From assembly GCF_035083965.1 (NCBI RefSeq), contig NC_089736.1:9944207-10008206 (forward strand): a DNA stretch of 64,000 bases, read 5' to 3'. The DNA is from Branchiostoma lanceolatum. Its lineage: Eukaryota; Chordata; Leptocardii; Amphioxiformes; Branchiostomatidae. Made by a program: the position numbers and the translations under genes. The notes under the pieces are model-generated. The model worked only from the letters and a program-made list of their open reading frames with translations, was not told the origin of the DNA and made no database searches. Position 1 is the stretch's first letter, and every line of letters begins with the position of its first letter. Below, piece by piece: positions 34,561-44,113 of the stretch.

Positions 34561-35149
34561 ATTGCAGTGTTGCTGCCACCAGCAGCTTAAAAGTCCAACA
34601 GTACCCATTTTCACATCAAAACACATAGAATTCCATTTCTAAAAGGGATCACAATCATTGACAAATCAAGTTGAACAGGTTTTCTGGTCAAGAGTCAATT
34701 AAAGGTCACCAGGCATCTAGCAGTAAAGATGCCATTTAAGTGCAAGTAACAACAGGTGGCTTACACGGTCTAAAAGCGCCCCTTGGCGGTCAGGTTACAA
34801 ATTACACCTTTAGTGATGTGTGCTTTAAAAAAATTTGTACTTTTCTGACTCAGTCTGGCATTTGTTTGGACTTGTGTCTCTGTACATTTTATGCACATAG
34901 TCAATATTACAATTAGTCAGATGAAAACCTTGATATCATTCAAATCCTTTTTTACCAAGCACATTTACCACGTAGATGTGTCTATGTCATACTTAATGTT
35001 TGGAACATTTCAAAATGAAGCTCCTCCCCAAGTCATTGACCTTGTCACTTTTAGAACACATTAACCAATCAGGTACATGCACGTTGACCAGACAGAAGCG
35101 TCCATATCATACCCCCATTAATGTTTAGATCATTTCAAAATAGCTCCTC

Positions 35150-35359
35150 CCCTAAGTTCTTCACCACTAGTCATTTTAACCAAATATGGAATCTGGTCCC
35201 ACCTTACACAATGCTTGGTAGGAATCGCTTTCCTTAAATGGCAAATCAGGAAGAGAATTTGCATACAAACAGCTACAAAATGTACTGTCCCGGCCGGTGA
35301 CGGGCAGAGCGCCGCCCAGGTTTGGAAGAAGAGAACAAGAGCCTAAGCTGACTGAATTC
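35150..35359 (+). promoter_or_regulatory. Promoter and non-coding exon 1 of stefin-like gene 2
   Basis: The conserved block (CAAATATGGAATCTGGTCCC, ATGCTTGGTAGGAATCGC) is present, but the TATA position reads CTACAAAATG instead of TATAAA. GTACTGTCCCGGCC and TTTGGAAGAAGAGAACAAGA are kept, and the exon ends at 35,359 before GTAAGTTTAG. Confidence 0.65.
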
Positions 35360-36539
35360 GTAAGTTTAGATTGTTTTCTTCTTAACTTTATCCGAGTTAT
35401 TCATGCTTTCTGTTGCTTTTTTTGTTCGGTTACTGATCATGAAGTTTGTCGCCCAAAATTATAAATTTTTCTTAATTTTTAAAGATTTGCAAATGGCAAA
35501 ATGCCACAAATGGGCGAAAATGCTGCAAAACTGCACAATTACTGCAAATCTCTTTCGGATGAATTTCAATAATTGTACATTGGCTATTTCTAAGTCAACG
35601 GCAACACTGCCTTTTCCAATAAAGTTAGATTGTATCTGATTTGGAGCCAAATTAAGCTGAGAATCTGACATTCCGGGCGTGACCATTTTGACTGTGGAGG
35701 TGACATATTTTTGCCTTGCGCCACGTACACATTGGTTTAACCACAAGGAAAAATTGGCAAAAATTTGCCACGATAATTTGGCACAGTTTGTGAGATACTC
35801 ACTTAAGTTCTGAGGGGACAACACTATTTTGATTGCCGAAACCAACAAAATGACAGTCATCCATAAAATCCAGTCAGTGTGGCTTCAGCAACTTGAAGAT
35901 TCAAATCTATCCGTTCAATTTTGTGTTACAACCTTCACAGATAATTGTGTCGAGTTACTGTCACGGCGGTCCAGCAGTATGAACGTTTTCTAAACACTCT
36001 CTAAACTATCAAAACCCAGAAGAATCTTTAAAATTATTGCAACATTAGAAGGAAACCAAATTAACAGAACTTCTGAGGGCTGGAAATGGCAGATCGGTTA
36101 ACCACACCTAAAAACCTCCACCTTAAGGTCCTTGCATAGATAATGAGCTGCCTACGTACAAGGCTCTATCCCACCTGACAATTTGTGCACTTGAGGGCGA
36201 GGCACATGCAGAGGTGAACGCATCAAACTTTGACTTCATAGCGAAGAAAGTTTCATTATGTTTGAATTTTCCTGAATGCTGTTGGTATACATAATTACTT
36301 AATTTTTCCTTATCAGGTGCACAAACTTGTCCATTTGGTACAGAAAAGAATTTTGTGTGCAAGTAACGTTACATGCATGTGCTGCAACGTTCGTAAATAA
36401 ACAATGTTTTGATTTACGTTAAATGACACGGAGGGTAGAGTTTGTGAACATTTTCTTCTTACTAAAAGATGCTTTTTAAACCCTTAAAACTAGAAAAAAT
36501 GCTCATCTTTGTTACATAGCAAATCAACAGGGTAAGTTT

Positions 36540-36810
36540 TGGGGAAATTGTTTGGGCAGTACAGTAAACCCACAGCTACAAGGCTCTTGGTACATGTGTT
36601 AAAGGCTTGGGAAGTTGCAACACACAGCTACGAGGTCCTGAGGTAGTGGTGTAAACATCTAATAATAGTATTAATATTACACTGATACAAGGCTTGGGTA
36701 GTTGTAATGCACAGCTACATGTACATGTAGCTACATGTGTTAAATGGGTAGTTGCAACACACAGCTACAAGGTCCTGAGGTAGTGGTGTAAACATACACA
36801 GCTACAAGGC
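36540..36810 (+). repeat. Short minisatellite in intron 1 of gene 2
   Basis: Degenerate 37 to 40-bp units with GGGTAGTTGCAACACACAGC and TACAAGG or TACATGTG. The homologous array in unit 3 (43,550-43,925) is longer and more regular. Confidence 0.75.
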
Positions 36811-37088
36811 TCAAGTCGACAATTGTCGAGTTGCATAAGTCAAAAAGAAAAAAAAAGATACGAAAATATCATTTATCTAAATTATATTATATTATATAGA
36901 TATGGTTTAAGTGCATATTTTTTCCAGAACCAAAGAAACTTATGGTACTGAGGGGGGGAGTCCCTTTTCTTTGCTCCTTCTCCCTTGATGTTTCACACTG
37001 TATGCTGTCTGTAGGGAATTCCATAGCAATCTTCTATAGTTTCCGATATGTTCCATAGGAGAAATCCCCCCCCCCCAACTTCAGCAAG

Positions 37089-38210
37089 ATGTCTGGCTCA
37101 AATACTGGAGGCTGGACCGAACCAAAGAATATTACCACTGACTACAATGAAGCACAGGCTTTAGTTTCCTGTTTTCTGGTTAGTAACCATTTTGTTTACA
37201 GCTCTTCGATTTTCATAACTGAAAAAATGCAAATCTGCATAATATATATCTGGTGTGATATTTACGTTTTATGCTGTTTTTGGTTATTCTTGGCAAATTA
37301 TTTAGCTAAAACCCTCACAGGTGACTTGGAAATGACTTTGTCTATGTTCTTTTCTTACTCTAACTGCAGCTCAAACCCCAGGTGGAGGAACGTATGAATG
37401 ACGGCAAATCCTTTCAAACATACAAACCCTTCTCGTACCAGTACCAGTTGGTCAACGGGTATAACTACAAGATTCTGGTAATTGTTTTCCGTGTTTGCTA
37501 GCATTTTGGCCTCATTCTTCAAAAATTCAAATGGTTGTGCCCCTCCCCTACTAGTATTTGCTTACTGTGCCACTCCACATTTTAGATATTTGTGCAATTA
37601 GGGATTTCACTGTTCCCATATCTGAAGTTTTCTCTCAATATTATACAATATTTTTTTCAGTTATCTATCAAATTCACCTACAGTGTAAAGCTCACAATGA
37701 TACACAAAAAGTAACAAAGTCAAACCTGGCCTCGGCAATCACTCAAGGGACTGCAAAAAATGTTTGCTGGTTGAGTAAGACGGTTGGTTAGCAGAAGGTC
37801 TTAACTATATATATATGTAAAAATGGACGGGACTGTTTTAATGTGACTTATGAATATGACTGGAGGTGGTTGCCTGACCAGGTTTCAGAGACAGTACAAA
37901 GTCATACTAACAGTAAATTCATGATTTACTTTTTGGAGAATTTAATTTCGCTCTGGTTCATTTTTATAGTCAAACCAATAACACAAAAAGAAATACTTGC
38001 GGTGTCATGATTTTGTTGGCAGTGGATAGACATGGAGAAAATCAAGAAAATACAACAAATTTCTAGATTTACTGTACTAGTAGTCATAATTATGACATTC
38101 TCCAATTCCAGGTTGATGTGGGTGGAGGCACGCTGCAGGTGGAAGTGTCCTGCGACTTTGATCTGGTCCCACCTAAACTGACCGGCACGGTGTGGGTGAC
38201 CAAGAAATAG
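37089..38210 (+). CDS. Stefin-like cysteine protease inhibitor (type 1 cystatin), gene 2
   Basis: Coding exons are 37,089-37,178, 37,370-37,477 and 38,112-38,210, phase 0 throughout, giving 98 residues, the same length as vertebrate stefins A and B. The start is the ATG in AGCAAGATGTC within exon 2 (from 37,059). The protein opens MSGSNTGGWTEP; the middle exon begins LKPQVEERMNDGKSF, closely resembling the KPQLEEK stretch of stefin A, and carries YQLVNGYNYKIL with QLVNG as the QxVxG loop. The last exon starts VDVGGG and has a VPP turn where stefins have the second hairpin loop. Intron positions (before the LKPQ segment and after the KIL segment) agree with my recollection of vertebrate stefin genes. 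This is the most canonical copy. Its promoter lacks a good TATA box. Likely cytosolic; target proteases are not deducible. Confidence 0.9.
37717..37887 (+). mobile_element. Decayed CAGTCAAACCTG-family element in intron 3 of gene 2
   Basis: Left end AAGTCAAACCTGGCC and right end TGACCAGGTTTCAG are weak inverses. The inside GGTTGAGTAAGACGG.TGGTTAGCA string is shared with the element in intron 3 of gene 3, so insertion preceded that duplication. Confidence 0.65.
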
Positions 38211-38706
38211 ACCAAGAAGTCGGGTGTCGACCTCCCAACCACCAGACTAACAGTGCATTACACAATTACTGTTAATAAGTCAGATGTGAGAGTTTCCTAC
38301 AGTTAAATATACATCATGTACCGTCGGTATTAGTAAAGGCAGAATTTGAAAGCGCAGTTTTGAATTTCATCAGTTATGACTTGAGGGGAAGCATGACTTA
38401 AACGGGATTGTTCTCACTTGAACAGCTTAAATTTGATCTATAGCAGCTTTCAGTAATTTTGTCTGCAAATACTTAGCAAAATATGCAATTTTCACTATCT
38501 TTCAAACTAAATGCAAACTTTAAATTTAAGGTAAAGTGCATTATCCAAACATGAGTTATTGCAAACTCGAGTAAACAACAGTCGCCTATTCTGTGTTTAG
38601 ATTCAATCAGCTGTTTTCTCTAAATCATATCAAAACTTGTAAGTTAATGCATGACGAATTATAAACTTCCTAAACCTGACTTTGCCTAGTCACTGGTGAG
38701 ATCTTC

Positions 38707-38712
38707 AATAAA
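38707..38712 (+). terminator. Polyadenylation signal of stefin-like gene 2
   Basis: AATAAA in GATCTTCAATAAAATGGG, about 500 bases after the stop codon, with TGTGTGTTGATG downstream as in gene 1. Confidence 0.75.
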
Positions 38713-40619
38713 ATGGGAAAATATGGGAAACTATGTGTGTTGATGTATATTTCTGTGTGAGAATTTCTTATACATGAATATATAACAGAGACCACTGTTC
38801 AACATAACATACAGGACACAAGCGGAAACTTCATTTGTTACACACAGGGTTGGACATTGTATTGTATCACTAACTGCATGCAATCCAATCATCGGCAATG
38901 TAAAATCAGTATAAAACCCTTTAGTTGGTAAAAATGGATTTCAAAAAGGGATTCAGACTGGACTGATGAAATAAGATTACATGTACATATCTAGACAACA
39001 TAACTACACCAGGTCTTTGTTCAGGCCCTGGATGTGCATACATGCCCGTGGGGTGGGTTAACACATGTCACATATTTTAAGGAGCGTTAACATTCAACGT
39101 AAGTTATCGTATGATTTTGATGTTGTAGTATTTTCAAGCAGACACATGCATATTGCAAGAATGAATACGTTTTGCGATCGTAATGCAATCTGCTACAGAT
39201 TAACAAGAGAAGAGCTGGAAAAAAAATGCTGTTCTATCCATCTGACCTAATCTCTATCACGTTTATAGCGTCTGGACAGATACGTCTGGAGTAAGAATGT
39301 AGCAATGACACCTGGTCTTTGTTTTCTGGAGTTACCACAGGTACAAGCCTGGGGGAGTGTTAGTACAGGTCACTTGCCTGATTGAACAGATAATTACACA
39401 TAATTGGCTTGTTAATGTCAATTGGCTATGAACAAGGCTGGGAATGGGCAGTGCTGTCATTAAGTTGAATTATCTTGTCACTTTTAACCTGTTTGATGAC
39501 TTTGTGCACGTGTATGCAGGGGTCATCTCCCTTCAGGATGTCGTGTCACGCACCTGTGTTATCAAAGGCCAACGCCCAACTGACATACTATTAGGAACTA
39601 ATTTCTCCTAGTGCTTCATTTGAGTTTTTGATTCTATACAATTTAACTTTGCTCTGAAGTCAGACATAATGCTCAACAACTGGTCAACATTCTGTGCGGA
39701 TATGCTGAAGTTCTGACCAGTTCCAGACAAAACATAGCACCTCTTTTACAGTCCTTTAAAGCTGCAACGCATTCTTGACTTCTTCTCTACTGATCACAGA
39801 CCTCTCCAGGCACTATTTGAAGTGGGTCTTTACCCTGGACCAATTTTCTCGTGTGTAAAGTTTGTAAACAACACTGTTACCGCCCCCCTCCCCAATCGTA
39901 CTTACCACAGTCTGTCTCCCGTCCTTCCACTTCAATTACCTCTGCAATCAGCTGGTGAGTTACGCCGAAGGGCGGTTATACCGGCTACACAAATACAGAT
40001 AAGATACAGATACATATCATATCTTCATCAAAACCGGCATAATTGCAGTGTTGCTGCCACCAGCCGATAGTTCAACAATACCCATTTTTACATCAAAACA
40101 CATAGAATTCCATTTCTAAAAGGGAGGACAACCACTGACAAATCAAGTTGAACAGGTTTTCTGGTCAAGAGTCAAATAAAGGTCACCAGGCATCTAGCAG
40201 TAAAGTTGCCATTTAAGTGCAAGTAACAACAGGTTGCTTACACGGTCTAAAAGCGCCCCTTGGCGGTCAGGTTACAAATTACATCTTTAGTGATGTGTGC
40301 TTTAAAATAATTTGTACTTTTCTGACTCTGTCTGGCATTTGTTTGGACTCGTGTCTCTGTACATTTTATGCACAGGATTACTATTAGTCAAATGAAAACT
40401 TTGATATCATTCAAATACTTTTTACTGTGCACATTTACCACGTAGATGTGTCTATGTCATACACCTGATAATGTTTGAACATTTCAAAATAAAGCTCCTC
40501 CCCAAGTCATTGACCTTGTCACTTTTAGAACACATTAACCAATCAGCTACATGCACGTTGACCAGGTAGATGCGTCGATATCATACCCCCGTTGATGTTT
40601 GGATCATTTCAAAATAGAT
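38713..40619. other. Intergenic between genes 2 and 3
   Basis: No gene recognised. The stretch aligns with the 3' flank of gene 3 (47,000-48,200) and, from about 40,040, with the upstream region of gene 2. Confidence 0.6.
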
Positions 40620-40835
40620 CCTCCCCTAAGTTCTTCTTCACCACCAGTCATTTTAACCAAATATGGAATCTGGTCCCACCTTACACAATGCTTGGTAGGA
40701 ATCGCTTTCCTTAAATGGCAAATCAGGTAGACAATTTGCATACAAACGGCTATAAATGTACTGTCCCGGCCGGTGACGGGCAGAGCGCCGCCCAGGTTTG
40801 GAAGAAGAGAACAAGAGCCTAAGCCGACTGATTTC
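40620..40835 (+). promoter_or_regulatory. Promoter and non-coding exon 1 of stefin-like gene 3
   Basis: It contains the conserved CAAATATGGAATCTGGTCCC block, TATAAAT at 40,751, GTACTGTCCCGGCC, and the TTTGGAAGAAGAGAACAAGA exon ending at 40,835 before GTAAGTTTAG. It is nearly identical to the unit 2 promoter except for the intact TATA box. Confidence 0.75.
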
Positions 40836-40992
40836 GTAAGTTTAGATTGTTTTCTTCTTAGCTTTATCCAAGTTATTCATTTGTGTAACACAATTTTCTC
40901 TTGTGCTTTCTGTTGCTTTTTTTGTTCGGTTACCGATCATGAAGTTTGTGCTCAAAATTATGAATTTTTCTAAATTTTTAAAGATTTGCAAA

Positions 40993-41133
40993 TCCAAGCA
41001 GATCTACACCGGGCGCAAAAATCGTATATGCTAGCCAGAGAAGGTCCAGTCAGCCAGAGAGGGTCCAATCAGCCCGGACCTTCTCTGGCTAGCATATACG
41101 ATTTTCGCGCCCGGTGTAGACCTGCTTGGAGAT
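40993..41133. mobile_element. Foldback MITE, TCCAAGCAGA family (copy 2), in intron 1 of gene 3
   Basis: Left end TCCAAGCAGATCTACACC, right end GGTGTAGACCTGCTTGGA; the arms stay complementary for about 55 bases (CGTATATGCTAGCCAGAG and its inverse). Unit 2 at about 35,490 has the uninterrupted TTGCAAATGGCAAAATG, an empty site. Confidence 0.9.
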
Positions 41134-41280
41134 TAGCAAAATGCCACAAATGGGCGAAAATGCTGCAAAACTGCCGGCATGTAACTGCAAATCTCTTATT
41201 GACGAATTTCAATAATTGTACATTGGCTATTTCTAAGTCAACGGCAACACTGCCTTTTCCAATAAAGTTAGATTGTATCT

Positions 41281-41494
41281 AGGATATAGAAGATTCTTTT
41301 TACACAACCAGGTAATCTCACCTGCTGACGTTTCGGTGTCTGTCAGACACCTTCTTCAGAGCTTCTGACTGGAGTACTGCTTCTCACAGGTGTCTGACAG
41401 ACAGCGAAACGTCAGCAGGTGAGATTACCTGGTTGTGTAAAAAGAATCTCCTATATCCTATATTCTACCAACCTGATGAAATTATTTTCGGAAA
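41281..41494. mobile_element. Inverted Penelope-type terminal fragment with 12-bp target duplication
   Basis: TAGATTGTATCT flanks the insertion (41,269-41,280 and 41,495-41,506), while unit 2 has a single copy. The insert has inverse arms (AGATTCTTTTTACACAACC and its inverse), each carrying the TGCTGACGTTTCG / CGAAACGTCAGCA string next to a TGTCTGACAGACA stem, and a unique tail on the right. Such hammerhead-bearing partial inverted ends are known from Penelope-like retroelements; the assignment is inference. Confidence 0.65.
41322..41362 (-). ncRNA. Hammerhead-ribozyme-like motif
   Basis: Minus strand reads CTGAAGA (fits CUGANGA), then the stem GGTGTC..GACACC, then GAAAC and GTC. This is the order of the type I hammerhead core with a very short stem III, as described for Penelope-like elements. 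There is one extra A between the CUGANGA box and stem II by my reading, so activity is uncertain. The plus-strand partner at 41,385-41,415 has lost the CUGANGA box. Confidence 0.5.
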
Positions 41495-41851
41495 TAGATT
41501 GTATCTGATTTGGAGCCAAATTAAGCTGAGAATCTGACATTCCGGGCGTGACCATTTTGACTGTGGAGGTGACATATTTTTGCCTCGAGCCACGTACACA
41601 TTAGTTTAACCACAAGGAAAAATTGGCAAAAATTTGACACGATAATTTGCATGGCACAACACTATTTTGATTGCCGAAAACCAGCAAAATGTTATCCAGA
41701 AAATGGGGTCAGTATAGCCTCTGACTTGAACTTGAACAAATCAATCCGTATGGTTCTATTTTGTGTTCTACAAATGTAAGCTTCACAGATAATCGTTTTG
41801 AGTTACTGTCACGGCGGTTTTAAGTCATTGCAACATTAGAAGGAAACCAAA

Positions 41852-43256
41852 GGACTGTACGATATTTACCGGGGGGGAAGGGCCTGTCGTCAGAGGGTCG
41901 GGTTAAAATCTTTTTCCTCGGCCCTCCCTCTAGGGCCAAAATTTTTTTCCTAGGCCCTCCCCCTAAGCCAAAAAAATTCTCCTAGTCCTAGGCCCTCCCC
42001 CCACCTATCAACTGTTGAAAATTATTCAAGACGGCAAGAAAATCACTTTGTAAGTGTCCTTCGTGTTGTATTTTACAATGGGTATCACGCTAATCCACCC
42101 TTTGTTCATAAATGATACCACGGTATGACCTGTATTTAGATAAAACTGCCAAAGTTTTTGCACTGTACCCGGCGATATGTCATCTGTGCCACGCTAGCGG
42201 CGCGCGCCGCCCCCTTGCAAACTTGTGGGATCTGAGCAGCGTGCCGTAGACTATTTACTTGATAAATATCTTACACACTTGAATTTACGTTCATAACTTC
42301 ATAAATATTCTATCATGATCATCAAGAATGCTAACCGTCAGGACAACACTTTAACATTATGTTAACAATATCGAGTCCTAGGCTCGTCATCTGTTGCTAC
42401 TAAAATTTGTCAGATGACTCAGAACGGACGTCAATTAATATTCCCCAATATAAAGATTTTGATTAGCAGGTTTTGAAAAATCCTACCTTGGGAAACTTAC
42501 AAAAGTTCGGTGTCCAGCGCCGATCAACGGCGCCCTGAACTCAGACAGAGGCCCTCCTCTTTAAAAAAAAATTGGCAAACTTTTGCCGAGAAATGGAAAA
42601 GCCGTATGCTGTTCCATATCCATACTCTTTTGTTTGTTGCTATTGTTATGCTCACGAAGAATCGATATCGGTGCCTTTGACATACGATGATCTCATTAAA
42701 AAAAACGTTTTTCAAGACTCAATCGAAGAAAGTCATTGAAAAAAACAACAAGGAAAAACGGTTAAAAAAGAAAATTTTTGCCCGCGCATTTCAGCCCCTA
42801 CGCTGTGATTTGCCGCGATTCACCTTCATTTCTGGCCGTATTCGACACAAAATATATGCCTCTAAATTTTTTTCCATGAACATTCTGCGTATGTATATAT
42901 GTACCGTAGATGAATCGTATTTTTCGCTATAATTTCACAAAAGTCATGACGCTCGCTCGCTCGCAACCGGGCGCCATGTTTTAGATCATTAATATGCGAG
43001 CTCACCACTTGTTCTAAACGCTGTTTGACTAACTGTAGATAACCCATGCTTTGATAAGTTGATTGCAAGATTTCACGTGGCGGGAATTCCCCTTCAAAGT
43101 TTCAGAGTATCTGGTCAATATACAATGTAGATCACATTTTGTGACGATTGAAGCAGTTTTGTAGCGACTTTCGTAACAAATTGATATCAAATTTTTCTCC
43201 TAGGCCTTCCCCCCAGACGACCGGCCCTCCCTCCCCGGTAAATATCGTACAGTCCC
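41852..43256. mobile_element. 1.4-kb element with GGACTGTACGATATTTACC ends, in intron 1 of gene 3
   Basis: The right end is the inverse of the left (GGTAAATATCGTACAGTCC). Unit 2 near 36,050 reads GAAACCAAATTAACAG without it. Subterminal CCTAGGCCCTCCCCC strings recur at both ends. The interior has open frames below 85 codons and no recognisable transposase. Confidence 0.85.
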
Positions 43257-43549
43257 TTAACAGAAATTCTGAGGGCTGGAAATGGCAGATCGGTTGGCCA
43301 CACCTAAAAACCTCCACCTTAAGGTCCTTGCATAAATTATGAGCTGCCTACGTACAAGGCTCTATCCCACCTGACAATTTGTGCACTTGAGGGCGAGGCA
43401 CAGAGGTGAACGCATCAAATTTTGACTTCATAGCAAAGAAAGTTTCATGATCTTTGAATTTTCCTGAAAGCTGACTGTTGGTATACATAATCACCTAATT
43501 TTTCCTTATCAGGTGCACAAACTTGTCCATTTGGTTCAGAAATGACAGG

Positions 43550-43925
43550 ATTGTATTAAAGGCTTGGGTAGTTGTAATGCACAGCTACATATATTAAAGG
43601 CTCGGGTAGTTATAATGCACAGCTACATATGTTAAAGGCAAGGGTAGTTGTAATGCACAGCTACATGTGTTAAAGGCTCAGGTAGTTATAATGCACAGCT
43701 ACATGTATTAAAGGCTTGGGTAGTTGTAATGTACAGCTACATATGTTAAAGGCTCGGGTAGTTGTCATGCACAGCTACATGTATTAAAGGCTCGGGTAGT
43801 TGTAATGCACAGCTACATGTGATAACGCCTCAGGTAGTTGTAATACACAGCTACATGTATTAAAGGCTCGGGTAGTTGTAATGCACAGCTACATGTGTTA
43901 AAGGCTCGGGTAGTTGTAATGGGGG
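43550..43925 (+). repeat. 38-bp minisatellite in intron 1 of gene 3
   Basis: About ten units of TTAAAGGCTCGGGTAGTTG followed by TAATGCACAGCTACATGTG. It corresponds to the shorter array in unit 2 and has evidently expanded here. Confidence 0.9.
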
Positions 43926-44113
43926 GTGTGATTGGCAGTTTTACTACTCTTATCCTCATGGCCATGGACAGGTCGTTTTTATGCATTTTCTTTGCTCCTT
44001 CTCCCTTGACGTTTCATTAACTGTATGTAGGGAATTCCAAATCAATCTTTGATAGTTTCAGATAATCTATGTTCCATAGGTGAAATCCAAAACCCCGGCC
44101 CAAGTTCAACAGG

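Noticed and set aside
36640..36790. let-7-like seed (TGAGGTAGTGG) occurring twice
   Set aside because: It is part of the 38-bp intronic minisatellite, does not match beyond the seed, and no miRNA-type hairpin is seen.
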